A program made the translations under genes and the position numbers. A DNA stretch of 64,000 nt from Megaustenia siamemsis. Lineage: Eukaryota > Mollusca > Gastropoda > Stylommatophora > Ariophantidae. The stretch is taken from contig JAVIAB010000024.1 in the NCBI GenBank assembly GCA_032433765.1, positions 14,252,126 through 14,316,125 on the forward strand. Direction: 5' to 3'. Under the pieces are notes generated by a model. That model saw only the letters and a program-made list of their open reading frames with translations. It had not been told where the DNA came from and did not search any database. The first letter of the stretch is position 1. Each line of letters starts with the position of its first letter. Positions 45,255 through 55,372 of this stretch are shown here, in pieces.

Positions 45255-45605
45255 TCACTGGTGCCTGTAGAAATGTGGTTTTACAGAAGAATGTTGAGAA
45301 TACCATGGACAGCTAAGAAGAGTAATGAAAATTCTGAAAGAGGTCAAAGCAAAATGAGAGCTAATTTCCAATATTAGGAAGAAACAACCATCCTTTTGTG
45401 GCCATGTAATGAGACGAGAACAACTGGAATATTTTGTTACAACTGGAAAAATTGAGGGACGAAGAGATAGAGGAAAGCAAAGAGAAAAATATACCAGACA
45501 GCTTAAGAGAATGGCTTGACAGAAGGTCAACAACAGAAATGATAAATAACTGTGGAGATCGAAAGTTGTGGAGAGACATGATCACCTACGCCAGCAGGCA
45601 CGGTA
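45255..45605 (+). mobile_element. LINE family D 3' end (D6)
   Basis: From MWFYRRMLRIPW to REWLDRRSTTEMINN and a YASRHGT ending. The usual (GAT)n tail is missing. Two frameshifts. Confidence 0.82.
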
Positions 45606-45609
45606 CTGT

Positions 45610-46185
45610 TGTACCATTCATGCTGTGATGAAGGCGCCAGAATGTGGCTAGCGATTTTTCTGAGCACACTTTTTTTACAGAAGTCATCCCATTTGGCATC
45701 CTTAGCCTGCTTAGCGCATAGTTTAAAGTGCATCATTTTTTTGGTCGACCTCTACTTTCAGACGCTTCAAGAGCTCAGTTTGTGTTCTTCCATTCTTTCT
45801 GGCTTACTGCCATGTCTTGACCGTTTGTCTCTTGCTCCGCCAAGTTTCCTCAACTTCTACGTTCCACCAGGGTGGCAGCGTCCATCTCTTCTGCCTCCTA
45901 CGAGGGGCGCTCTATTTCCTATGTCTGATTTTGCTAATGATGGCCTGGTCTGTTTTCTCGTAGTGGAATGTGTGGAGCTTTCGTTTCTGACTTCTATTTC
46001 TGCTTTTCTCAATTAGGAGGACACAGGGACAGTGATCACTTCCGTGGGACCCCAGTGCACTCCACCTGCAAACCGGTGCGAAGGTGGAAGACACCAGTGC
46101 AAGGTCTATGACACTATCAGAGTCCCCTGTTCGAGTGGCCATCCTTGTTGCCCTTCCATCATTCAAGCACACTAAATCAATATGC
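45610..46185 (-). pseudogene. APE-type endonuclease C-terminal fragment of a LINE, with linker
   Basis: The minus strand has DGRATRMATRTGDSDSVIDL and SHGSDHCPCVLLIE. These match the last catalytic block of apurinic-type endonucleases in LINEs (IDL, then a conserved SDH). The linker, with later frames, includes HFKLCAKQAKDAKWDDFC. The endonuclease nicks target DNA to prime reverse transcription. The catalytic N-terminal two thirds are missing and several stops follow. I cannot assign it to any of the 3'-end families. Confidence 0.7.
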
Positions 46186-46690
46186 AACAAAGCTTGTCAA
46201 ATCGTCAGGCTGACGTTACCACTATTGTCCTACAATGAAATAACTCTAGAGGCAAAACGGGCCCTCTACATCACGATCTTCGATCCAACGTTGTGCTACC
46301 AATGCCAGACCTGAAAGCTAGACTGAAAACAATAACAAACAAACAAATAAACCACTGCCCCAGACGAAATGTCTTAGACGAATGACAAGAAATAGCCTGA
46401 GAGATAAGACAGAAATGAAGAACTGAGGAAAAAGCTATAAATAATTCCCGCCATTGAGTACATAAACAAACAACAGATGAGATGGTCTAGTCACGTGATG
46501 AGGTACAAAGATCAGATTTTAAAAAAAAAACAAGCTTTCAATAAACTTTACGAGAACCTAAACTAGACTCAAGGGTCGAGCACAAAGAAGATGGATTGAT
46601 TGAATATTGGAAACTAAGAAACATAACAGCAGAATAAGCCACCAAATGAGAAAACGACCGTTATTTGTGTCTTTCCTTCGCGATGAGACG
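46167..46690 (+). mobile_element. LINE family A 3' region (A4)
   Basis: From SICNKACQIVRLTLPLLSYN and ALYITIFDPTLCYQC through the CLRRMTRNSLRDK-equivalent and the KQQMRWSSHV-equivalent to a diverged end. Many frameshifts. Confidence 0.78.
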
Positions 46691-46759
46691 TTTATGAGGT
46701 AGGACAAACAAATAGAAGTTTAATTAGTTCTCTTCTCCACAAACTAACAGGAAGGTCGC

Positions 46760-47310
46760 GTGAAGAACAAATGTCGGAAGGAGATAAACGGTTCTGAAAA
46801 CCTGGTTATGGAAGGCCCCGGTATCACTGCAAACGAATTAAAATCCATTATTGCTCAACCGCCCGTGACAGTGGAATCATCCGAATTAGCATCTCCCAAA
46901 AAAAGAAAGGTAGCTGTAGTCCCCATCATAGCAGTCTCAGCACACGCCAAAAGATATAAAGCGAAACCGCACAGGCAGTAAACACAGCCATCTGTTCTCC
47001 ATCATACGATGCCATCACTCATCGTAAACAATCGGAATATCGAAACACGATAGAAACGGATGAAACGCACAGCTCACGCTGTACACAGAGCACTTAACTC
47101 AGTAGCTCCCGCAACAAGCCGGACTTGGAATATGAGGAAACTACAACAAGGAACACTTTTCATGCATAGCCTTCAATGGTTCCTGCCGCCTATCCACGAT
47201 ATTGACCGGAAGTTCACGTCCTAATTTGAAAATGATGATGGTCATATATTTTTTTTAATGTTTAGCGCTTGATGATGCTAGGACATCACCTTGACTCCTG
47301 ATCTAGAACA
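46760..47310 (+). mobile_element. Interspersed repeat L with 73-codon open frame (L2)
   Basis: The frame from 46760 to 46981 includes MEGPGITANELKSIIAQPP, then SPKKRKVAVVP, a basic cluster that resembles a nuclear localisation signal. In L1 the first 19 residues are kept and differences are mostly synonymous, but that copy stops soon after. The 3' part is non-coding and shared with L1. It may be a degenerate exon of an autonomous transposon captured in a non-autonomous element; function unknown. Confidence 0.55.
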
Positions 47311-47321
47311 AGGTATGTTGT

Positions 47322-47380
47322 TCTTTCATTCCTCATTTGTCTTTTAGCGTCAAGATATCCTTTACGGTCTTTTGTCTCTT
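47322..47380 (-). mobile_element. LINE family A, very short 3' piece (A7)
   Basis: Matches only the last coding segment of family A in reverse (CATTCCTCATTTGTCTTTTA, then GGTCTTTTGTCTCTTC). It abuts E3. Confidence 0.55.
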
Positions 47381-47384
47381 CTAA

Positions 47385-48105
47385 AAATACCTGAAAGGTG
47401 CAACAAGAAAGGTCTCAGTCTGAATAGTAAGAAAACAGAAGTAATGGTCATATCGAAGAAACAATCATCACCAGCATGCAGCATAAAAGTAAACAGGACA
47501 AATCTGAAACAAGTGCAACGCGTCAAATACTTTGGCACTATAATAATATCAGATGGAAGATGCACCACAGAAATAAAAAGCAGAATAGCTCAGGCCAAAA
47601 TAGCATTTCAGAAAATGAAAAATATCTTATGCACCAAATCTATGTCAATAGAAATGAGAAAGAGAGCTCATATGTGCTATTTAGAACCAATTCTGACCTA
47701 TGGAAGCGAATCATGGACAGTAGACAAACAAATAAAAAGACGATTAGAGGCCACAGAGATGGAATTTCTCAGAACAATGTTTAACGTTCCCTGGACAGCT
47801 AAAAAGACCAATGAAGAAGTTCTCAAAGGCCAACACAAAAAGGGAGCTCTTAAAAAAAAAAACATCAGAAAGAAACAATCAACATTTTTCTGGCACATCA
47901 CGAGAAGAGCAACGTTTGAATACTTGGTTACAACTGGCAAAATAAAAGGAAAGAGAGATCGCGGACGACAAGGAGAGAAATACTGGATATCTTGGTGTCA
48001 TGGCATGGAAAATAGTCCACAACAGAACTGATACGATGCACTGTAGATAGAAGATTGTGGAGGGACATGATCACTTACGTCAACCGGTATGGCACATGGT
48101 GATGA
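47385..48105 (+). mobile_element. LINE family E, longest copy (E3)
   Basis: Open for about 219 codons. Blocks: GLSLNSKKTEVMVISKKQSS, a VKYFGTIIISDGRC block (the region after the catalytic motif), RIAQAKIAFQKM, YLEPILTYGSESWTVDKQIK, VPWTAKKTNEEVL, STFFWHITRRATFEYLVTTG. A shift near GEKYWISW disrupts the last 40 codons, and the DNA still encodes LWRDMITYVNRYGT. The tail is a short GGTGATGATAAG. Confidence 0.88.
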
Positions 48106-48215
48106 TAAGAAATCCTTTGCTGTTATGTTTCCTAGTGTATCTAATATTTCGTGACAGAAATAATGCACGTAATAACCTATTCCATGCTTATTTCTCATCT
48201 ATACATTAAATGTCA

Positions 48216-48218
<3 letters not shown>

Positions 48219-48259
<41 letters not shown>
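48219..48259. repeat. (CT)n microsatellite
   Basis: About 20 uninterrupted TC dinucleotides. Confidence 0.97.
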
Positions 48260-48261
<2 letters not shown>

Positions 48262-48594
48262 GATCAGGACTCAATCAGAGTAGGATTCCAGACTCTCACA
48301 TGAAGTCAGCTGTCAGGTTAAGTGTGTTGATCGCCCCCACATACAGAACATCACAATTAGAGTCTGCCAGATCCACTCTGATTGAACACCCGTTAAAACG
48401 TTGCACTGTGTTCTGCGCCAGTGGCCAGTGCATAAGATTTTTCAGCCAGCATTGTCTTCAGGATTGCTTTCCTAAGCCTTTGATTGTCCCCAATCTTCCT
48501 GCAAGGCAGCATATTGTCTTTTCTGTAGGGGGATTCTGCACTTAGATGGTCGGCCCTCCCAGGTTTACGAGCACCATCTGCCCGAGTCACTAGA
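48260..48594. other. Unrecognised sequence
   Basis: A minus frame of 65 codons at 48393-48590 with LRKAILKTMLAEK looks like it could be from a LINE C-terminal region, but I could not match it to any family here. Confidence 0.3.
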
Positions 48595-48780
48595 GGTGAC
48601 TAACGCTGGCATGCACACACACAAAGATATGAGATGTGACTAACACAGACATGCACACACAAAGATATGAGATGTGACTAACACATACATGCACACACAA
48701 AGATATGGGATGTGACTAACACATACATGCACACACAAAGATATTAGATGTGACTAACACATACATGCACACAGCGATAC
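48595..48780. repeat. Minisatellite, 38-bp unit, four to five copies
   Basis: Core ATGCACACACAAAGATATGA. The period is 38 bp, with one 40-bp unit. Confidence 0.93.
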
Positions 48781-48908
48781 GAGAAATGTCACATACGACA
48801 ACCCTGTCAGTGATGAAGATTTATTTGTGATACATTTTAACATATTCAAACCCTTTCCTCGCTGGCGGAACCCAGAAGTCCCACTTCATATTTACTTCAT
48901 CATCTCAG

Positions 48909-49028
48909 TTAACAAGCACGTTGTTTGAGCAGCGTGTAGATGTTCGGGAGGCCTGTGTGAGTCATGACCTCCACGTTCGTCACTTTATCCTTCCAGGTGA
49001 TACCAAGAATACGGCGCAGACATCGCAT
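48909..49028 (-). pseudogene. LINE family H-like fragment (H2)
   Basis: Reads MRCLRRILGITWKDKVTNVE, then GLPNIYTLLKQ. This is the same position as MRCLRRIRNLKWQGK in H1 but a clearly different subfamily. Forty codons to a stop. Confidence 0.7.
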
Positions 49029-49257
49029 TGTTGTTTTTTTTTATAATTTTGCGAAAAGTGTGAGATCAATTAAATTGATTGGCCGATTTTCTTTCTTTTG
49101 TCTTCTTTCTAAGTTATCTCACAGTGTTAATAAGAAAGTTTGTACGGCTTTTTTCCTTCTTTGACTGGTGTCCTTCAAAACCTACATGAGGTTGCTCTTT
49201 AGGTCTAATGTTCTCGTAGCGTCAGGTGGTAGGTTAGTTGTGTTTGGATAAGCCGAT

Positions 49258-49375
49258 CTTGATAGCCGTTATCAGGATGCCTTTTGATAGCCGTTATCAG
49301 GATGCTTTTTGATAGCCGTTATCAGGATGCTTTTTGATAGCCGTTATTAGGATGCTTTTTGATAGCCGTTAACTA
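49258..49375. repeat. Minisatellite, 24-bp unit, five copies
   Basis: Unit GATAGCCGTTATCAGGATGC plus TTTT. It is adjacent to the 3' end of LINE I2. Confidence 0.94.
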
Positions 49376-49404
49376 AGCGATGCTGCTATTGATCTGTGGC
49401 TGTC

Positions 49405-52018
49405 TGATTCGAGCTGTAGCCGGCCCATAGGGCATAGACCCAGATACTCTTTCTCGTTTTCTAAATTTTCTTTCTAGCAGTCTCAATCTTTGCAAAGATC
49501 TTTAATCAAATCTCGCCATTTGTCTCTGTTTTGTACAAGCATTTCGATCTCATTGAAGGAGCCGATTCCTGCTGCCTTTCTCTCTGTATCAATGTTCTTT
49601 TCAGTGTCTCTCTGGGTCGACATTTTTCTCTCTCTATCAATGTTCTTCTCAGTGTCTCTCTGGGTCGGCATTTTTCTCTCTCTATCAATGTTCTTTTCAG
49701 TGTCTCTCTGGGTCGGCATTTTTCTCTCTCTATCAATGTTCTTTTCAGTGTCTCTCTGGGTCGACATTTTTCTCTCTCTATCAATGTTCTTTTCAGTGTC
49801 TCTCTGGGTCGGCATTTTTCTCTCTCTATCAATGTTCTTTTCAGTGTCTCTCTGGGTCGGCATTTTTCTCTCTCTATCAATGTTCTTTTCAGTGTCTCTC
49901 TGGGTCGGCATTTTTCTCTCTCTATCAATGTTCTTTTCAGTGTCTCTCTGGGTCGACATTTTTCTCTCTCTCTCTATCAATGTTCTTCTCAGTGTCTCTC
50001 TGGGTCGGCATTTTTCTCTCTCTATCAATGTTCTTCTCAGTGTCTCTCTGGGTCGGCATTTTTTTCTCTCTCTATCAATGTTCTTCTCAGTGTCTCTCTG
50101 GGTCGGCATTTTTCTCTCTCTATCAATGTTCTTCTCAGTGTCTCTCTGGGTCGGCATTTTTCTCTCTCTATCAATGTTCTTCTCAGTGTCTCTCTGGGTC
50201 GGCATTTTTCTCTCTCTATCAATGTTCTTCTCAGTGCCTCTCTGGGTCGGCATTTTTTTCTCTCTCTATCAATGTTCTTCTCAGTGTCTCTCTGGGTCGG
50301 CATTTTTTTCTCTCTCTATCAATGTTCTTCTCAGTGTCTCTCTGGGTCGGCATTTTTTCTCACTCTATCAATGTTCTTTTCAGTGTCTCTCTGGGTCGGC
50401 ATTTTTTCTCTCTCTATCAATGTTCTTTTCAGTGTCTCTCTGGGTCGACATTTTTTCTCTCTCTATCAATGTTCTTTTCAGTGTCTCTCTGGGTCGACAT
50501 TTTTTCTCTCTCTATCAATGTTCTTTTCAGTGTCTCTCTGGGTCGACATTTTTTCTCTCTCTATCAATGTTCTTTTCAGTGTCTCTCTGGGTCGACATTT
50601 TTTCTCTCTCTATCAATGTTCTTTTCAGTGTCTCTCTGGGTCGACATTTTTTCTCTCTCTATCAATGTTCTTCTCAGTGTCTCTCTGGGTCGGCATTTTT
50701 CTCTCTCTATCAATGTTCTTTTCAGTGTCTCTCTGGGTCGACATTTTTCTCTCTCTATCAATGTTCTTTTCAGTGTCTCTCTGGGTCGACATTTTTTCTC
50801 TCTCTCTCTATCAATGTTCTTTTCAGTGTCTCTCTGGGTCGACATTTTTTCTCTCTCTATCAATGTTCTTTTCAGTGTCTCTCTGGGTCGACATTTTTTC
50901 TCTCTCTCTCTATCAATGTTCTTTTCAGTGTCTCTCTGGGTCGACATTTTTTCTCTCTCTATCAATGTTCTTTTCAGTGTCTCTCTGGGTCGACATTTTT
51001 TCTCTCTCTATCAATGTTCTTCTCAGTGTCTCTCTGGGTCGACATTTTTCTCTCAATGTTCTTCTCAGTGTCTCTCTGGGTCGGCATTTTTTCTCTCTCT
51101 ATCAATGTTCTTTTCAGTGTCTCTCTGGGTCGACATTTTTCTCTCTCTCCCTATCAATGTTCTTTTCAGTGTCTCTCTGGGTCGACATTTTTTCTCTCTC
51201 TATCAATGTTCTTTTCAGTGTCTCTCTGGGTCGACATTTTTCTCTCTCTCTCTATCAATGTTCTTCTCAGTGTCTCTCTGGGTCGACATTTTTCTCTCAA
51301 TGTTCTTCTCAGTGTCTCTCTGGGTCGGCATTTTTTCTCTCTCTATCAATGTTCTTCTGACTGTCTCTCTGGGTCAGCATTTTTTCTCTCTCTATCAATG
51401 TTCTTTTCAGTGTCTCTCTGGGTCGACATTTTTCTCTCTCTCTCTATCAATGTTCTTTTCAGTGTCTCTCTGGGTCGACATTTTTTCTCTCTCTATCAAT
51501 GTTCTTTTCAGTGTCTCTCTGGGTCGACATTTTTCTCTCTCTCTCTATCAATGTTCTTCTCAGTGTCTCTCTGGGTCGACATTTTTCTCTCAATGTTCTT
51601 CTCAGTGTCTCTCTGGGTCGGCATTTTTTCTCTCTCTATCAATGTTCTTCTCAGTGTCTCTCTGGGTCGGCATTTTTTCTCTCTCTATCAATGTTCTTCT
51701 GAGTGTCTCTCTGGGTCGGCATTTTTTCTCTCTCTATCAATGTTCTTCTCAGTGTCGGCATTTTTTCTCTCTCTATCAATGTTCTTCTCAGTGTCGGCAT
51801 TTTTTCTCTCTCTATCAATGTTCTTCTCAGTGTCTCTCTGGGTCGACATTTTTCTCTCTCTATCTATGTTCTTCTCAGTGTCTCTCTGGGTCGACATTTT
51901 TTCTCTCTCTATCGATGTTCTTCTCAGTGTCTCTCTGGGTCGGCCTCTTTTCCGGGTACCTGTTGTTTCTCATTTGTTATTCGGTTATTATTTCTTCTCA
52001 TCACATGACCAACATATT
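49405..52018 (-). mobile_element. LINE family I copy with a 2.4-kb internal array (I2)
   Basis: The 3' end (left) has CGAGCTGTAGCCGGCCCATA and coding for AAGIGSFNEIEMLVQNRDKW. The 5' side (right, 51950-52018) has the VGHVMRR-equivalent. Between them the segment equivalent to DPERHTEKNIDRER is present about 50 times. I1 and SINE-M show one copy at the same position. Confidence 0.9.
49590..51950. repeat. Minisatellite, 46-bp unit, about 50 copies, inside LINE I2
   Basis: Core CAATGTTCTTCTCAGTGTCT, followed by CTCTGGGTCGGCATT and a CT run. Variants: T4-T7 length, extra CTCT, GACA for GGCA, TTTTCAG for TTCTCAG, and shortened units near 51300, 51590 and 51760. All three plus frames of the unit lack stops, giving frames of 905, 681 and 609 codons with a pseudo-membrane look (antisense of LINE coding DNA). 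Confidence 0.97.
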
Positions 52019-52555
52019 GAGATAGGATCAAGATGCAACAAAGCTTGTCAAATCATCGGACAGTTATCACCACTTTTGTCCAACAAGAAAATAACTCTGG
52101 AGGCAAAACGAGCACTATACAATACAATCTTCATCCCATCGTTGTGCTACCAATGCCAGACCTGGACCCTAGATGCAAGAACAATAAGAAAAAATAACCT
52201 CTACTGAGATGAAATGTGTCAGACGAATGACAGGAAACAGTCTGAGAGTTAAAATCAGAAATGAAGAACTGAGAAAAAAGCTAGGAATCTCCCCCGCCAT
52301 AGAAATATAGAGAAACAACAGATAAAATGGTTTTGCCACGTGACAAGGCAGAAAGATTAAACCACAACACAACGAGCCTTCAATAAACATTGTGGGAATA
52401 TCAGACCCAAGAGTCGACGAAGATAAAGATGGACGGATGGAATATTAGAAAAACTAGGAAACATAAAAGCAGCAGAAGCGAACGGAAGAGCAAAAGGCAG
52501 CAGATATCTCCCCTCGACGCTGAAAGGCAAACGAGTAAGGAAAGAAGAGGAAATG
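52019..52555 (+). mobile_element. LINE family A 3' region (A5)
   Basis: Starts at IGSRCNKACQIIGQLSPLLS, goes through ALYNTIFIPSLCYQCQTWTL, CVRRMTGNSLRV and the KQQIKWFCHVTRQ-equivalent, and ends at the STLKGK-equivalent plus AGGAAAGAAGAGG. It begins at the exact edge of I2. Internal stop after NNLY. Confidence 0.82.
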
Positions 52556-52609
52556 TCCATCCGATGTTTTATCGCTATATACAAGTGATGCTTGGTAGCA
52601 ATTAAATGA

Positions 52610-53050
52610 GCGGTTTTTTCAGCTGTTAATTGAGCTGTTCTTTATAGCTGTTATCTGTGCCATTTTAGTAGCTGTTATCTGAGCTGTTCTTTCTAGTTGT
52701 TATCTGAGCTGTTTTAATAGCTGTTAACTGAACTGTTCTTTACAGCTGTTATCTGAGCTGTTATAGTAGCTGTTATCTCTGCCATTTTAGTAGCTGTTAT
52801 CTGAGCTGTTCTTTACAGCTGTTATCTGAGCTGTTCTTTCTAGTTGTTATCTGAGCTGTTTTAATGGCTGTTAACTGAACTGTTCTTTACAGCTGTTATC
52901 TGAGTTGTTATTTATAGCCGTTATCTGTGCTGTTTTAGTAGCAGTTATCTCTGCCATTTTAGAAGCAGTTATCTGAGCTGTTCTTTTAGCTTTATCTATG
53001 CTGTTTTAGTAACTGTTATCTGAGCTGTTCTATATAGCTGTTTTCTTGTA
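52610..53050. repeat. Diverged minisatellite, about 25-bp unit
   Basis: Core AGCTGTTATCTGAGCTGTTC, with TTTAGT or TTTATA joints. Units alternate and are strongly diverged, so this is an old array. Confidence 0.9.
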
Positions 53051-53259
53051 TGTTTTATTAGTAGCTAGTTTAACTGATCGATTCAGAATGTGATAAATAT
53101 AAATTAAGTTTAAACACGCGATAAAAAATTCGATATACGTAAAGTAACTTCAAATAAAACAATGATAATGGGCTAAATTAAAACAAACTATGAGATCGAA
53201 AAAGATCTAAATAAATTTAGATTAGAAAGAATTAGAGTAAACTAAATTAAAATAAACGA

Positions 53260-53643
53260 AGATACAGACTTTCATTAATAGATGATTACGCAGAATAAAG
53301 GGATGGAAATGGCAGGACAAAATCACTAACATAGAATTATGGAAATGTACCAGTCAAATACCAGTGGATAAAGAGTACAGCGAAGACGATGGCGCTGGAT
53401 AGGACACACACTACGGAAGCCAACTGAGAGTATTACACAACAGGCCCTTTTTTGGAATCCCCAAGGGAAAAGACAAAGAGGAAGACCAAGGAATTCTTGG
53501 AGAAGACAGATAGAAGCAGAGATGAAGATGATGGGGAAGACGTGGAGTGATCTTAAAAGAATTGCAAAAAACAGAACGACTTGGAAAGTGTTTGTTGAAG
53601 ACCTATGCTCCACTGGGAGCTAAATAGGTAGAAGAAGAAGAAG
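53260..53643 (+). mobile_element. LINE family G 3' end with probable target duplication (G5)
   Basis: From the TFINRXLRRIKGWKWQ-equivalent through WIGHTLRKPTESITQQALFW, RGRPRNSWRRQIEAEM and MGKTWSDLKRIAKN to LCSTGS, stop and (GAA)n tail. Close to a consensus, with one frameshift. AAATTAAAATAARCGA at 53244-53259 and 53644-53659 flanks it (one mismatch), though the surrounding field is itself repetitive. Confidence 0.85.
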
Positions 53644-54023
53644 AAATTAAAATAAGCGATGCAAATAATGAAATTTAAAACCAAATTAAAGCATATTGTC
53701 ATTGCTTCCTTTAATTCCGTTTTTTCTCATTATTCATTTAAATTGACTTGAGTCTATCGTATTCTTTCAACAAAATTAAAATAAAAGTGAGGATAAACTA
53801 AATTAAAACAAGCAATAAAATTAAGAACAACTTAAACTAAATTAAAATATAGACGACAATGTCACACACGCATTAACTAATTTAAAATAAGAGATTTATA
53901 AAGTGTTAAGAGAAATTACAATAACAATTAACGAAAAGAATGCAATAGGCATAAACAAAATAAAGAAAGAATAGGATAAGCGTAAAATAAATTTAGAGAA
54001 ATTGTGAAAATGTCAAACAAAAG

Positions 54024-54288
54024 AAGGGAGCCGTGACAGCTCAGTGGTTAGTGAACTGGGCAACAAAGGACAAGAGGTTGAGTTCAATCCTAATCGACGG
54101 CTTCCAGGTTCACCCAAGATTAAATGGGTACATATTTTTTTTTCTGGGAAAGTAAAGCGGCACTGGCGTAATACCGACCACATTACCCCAAAAATCATGT
54201 ACTGAAGGTCTATACAAATTATGGTCACTAATTACCATATTCGCCCATACGTCACGTGCTGTGACGGGACACTTTAATTTTGTTACTA
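54024..54288 (+). mobile_element. SINE1 copy 7
   Basis: Full length. The head has GACAGCTCAGTGGTTAGTG and the B box is degraded (GAGTTCAATCC). The terminal palindrome is altered (ACGTCACGTGCTGTGACG). CAAACAAA at 54014-54021 and 54289-54296 is a probable target duplication. Confidence 0.85.
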
Positions 54289-54419
54289 CAAACAAAGGGA
54301 CTTAATTTTAATTTTAAAAAGCGGTTAATTTTGCAAGAAACGTAAATGAAGTTAAAGTAGTAAGCGATAATAAAGCGTTGAGTGTAACTAAATCAAAATA
54401 AGCGTGGATGATGTCCACA

Positions 54420-54735
54420 AAATGGGGCAGTGCGTGAGATGACACATTTTAACGGTTCAGCTGCTTGCAGCCAGATATGATCGGTAAATCATTGCGTCTG
54501 CGACTAATCTGCCTGGCCAATGCAGAGTCAGGAGCAAGACGCATATCTTTAACTAAATGAAAGCGGGCAGTGACTCACAACTGACTTCAGCAGGTCGACG
54601 CTTAGGAGTTATGACCTAAGCGGGCCCATCTCACTTAGCGTATTAAGAAGCTCAGGGCTGAAACACTTACTTCTCGGGGTCCGCTTCTGATCATCAGATT
54701 ACCCCCTGCTGCTAAGCTCTATAGAGTTTCCTATG
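54420..54735. repeat. Interspersed repeat N, longer copy (N2)
   Basis: Shares GATCAGATTACCCCCTGCTG and its left neighbourhood with N1. The rest (GGTCGACGCTTAGGAGTTATG and others) is single here. No coding signal. Class unknown. Confidence 0.45.
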
Positions 54736-54737
54736 AC

Positions 54738-55090
54738 TGCATGTGATGAATGTTGGCAGCACCATGGACAGCTAAGAGGAGTAATAAAAACCTAATAAAA
54801 GATGCCAAAACAAAAAGAGAGCTACTATCCAATTTTAGGAAGAAACAATCATCATTTTTTGGCCATGTATTGAGAAGGGAACAACCGGAATATATTGTAA
54901 CAACTGGAAAAATTGAGGGACGAAGAGATAGAGGGAAGCAAAGAGAAAAGATACTAGACAGCTTAAGAGAATGGCTTGGCAGAAGGTCAACAACAGAGAT
55001 GATAAATAACTGTCGAGATCGAAAGTTGTGGAGTGACATGATCACCTACGTCAGCAGGCCAGGTACTTGATGACGACGATGATGATGATC
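54738..55090 (+). mobile_element. LINE family D 3' end, best preserved ending (D7)
   Basis: Open for about 105 codons from APWTAKRSNKN through FGHVLRREQPEYIVTTGKIE to MITYVSRPGT, with stop TGA starting the TGATGACGACGATG tail. No frame breaks in this stretch. Confidence 0.88.
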
Positions 55091-55099
55091 AACTATAAC

Positions 55100-55372
55100 A
55101 GGACGAAAATTAAAAAGCTACAGAATATTACAAAACATACAGGCCTTGCATAGATCATTTTACAGGGCAGAGTACCAGGCGAAAGAAGACAAGGCATACA
55201 GAGAAAGTGGCGGGAAGACAACATCAGACAATAGACAGTACTAACCTTCGTCACAATAAAGGGAAGCATAGAGTTATTGGAAAGTGCAAATTAAATACCT
55301 ATATACAAAAAGATACGACAAAAAAGATGTCGCTGGATAGGACACACATTGTGGAAGCCAGCCACTGACGTC
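55100..55372 (+). mobile_element. Diverged LINE G-like fragment (G8)
   Basis: Reads GRVPGERRQGIQRKWREDNI in one frame and KKIRQKRCRWIGHTLWKP in another. The second matches the WIGHTLRKP block of family G with low identity. It ends at the edge of R2. Confidence 0.5.

Larger units (their letters stand above)
53051..54420. repeat. Degenerate AT-rich repeat field (host of two insertions)
   Basis: Words like AAATTAAAATAAGCGAT recur loosely across 53051-53259, 53644-54013 and 54299-54420. LINE G5 and SINE1 copy 7 are inserted into it. No gene. Confidence 0.6.

Noticed and set aside
46895..46930. Nuclear localisation signal (PKKRKV) as proof of a functional protein
   Set aside because: Short basic clusters are common by chance, and the sister copy L1 has a stop before this point.
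49490..52207. Open frames of 905, 681 and 609 codons with a repetitive membrane-protein look
   Set aside because: They are antisense to a LINE coding segment repeated 50 times; all three plus frames are open because the unit has no stops.
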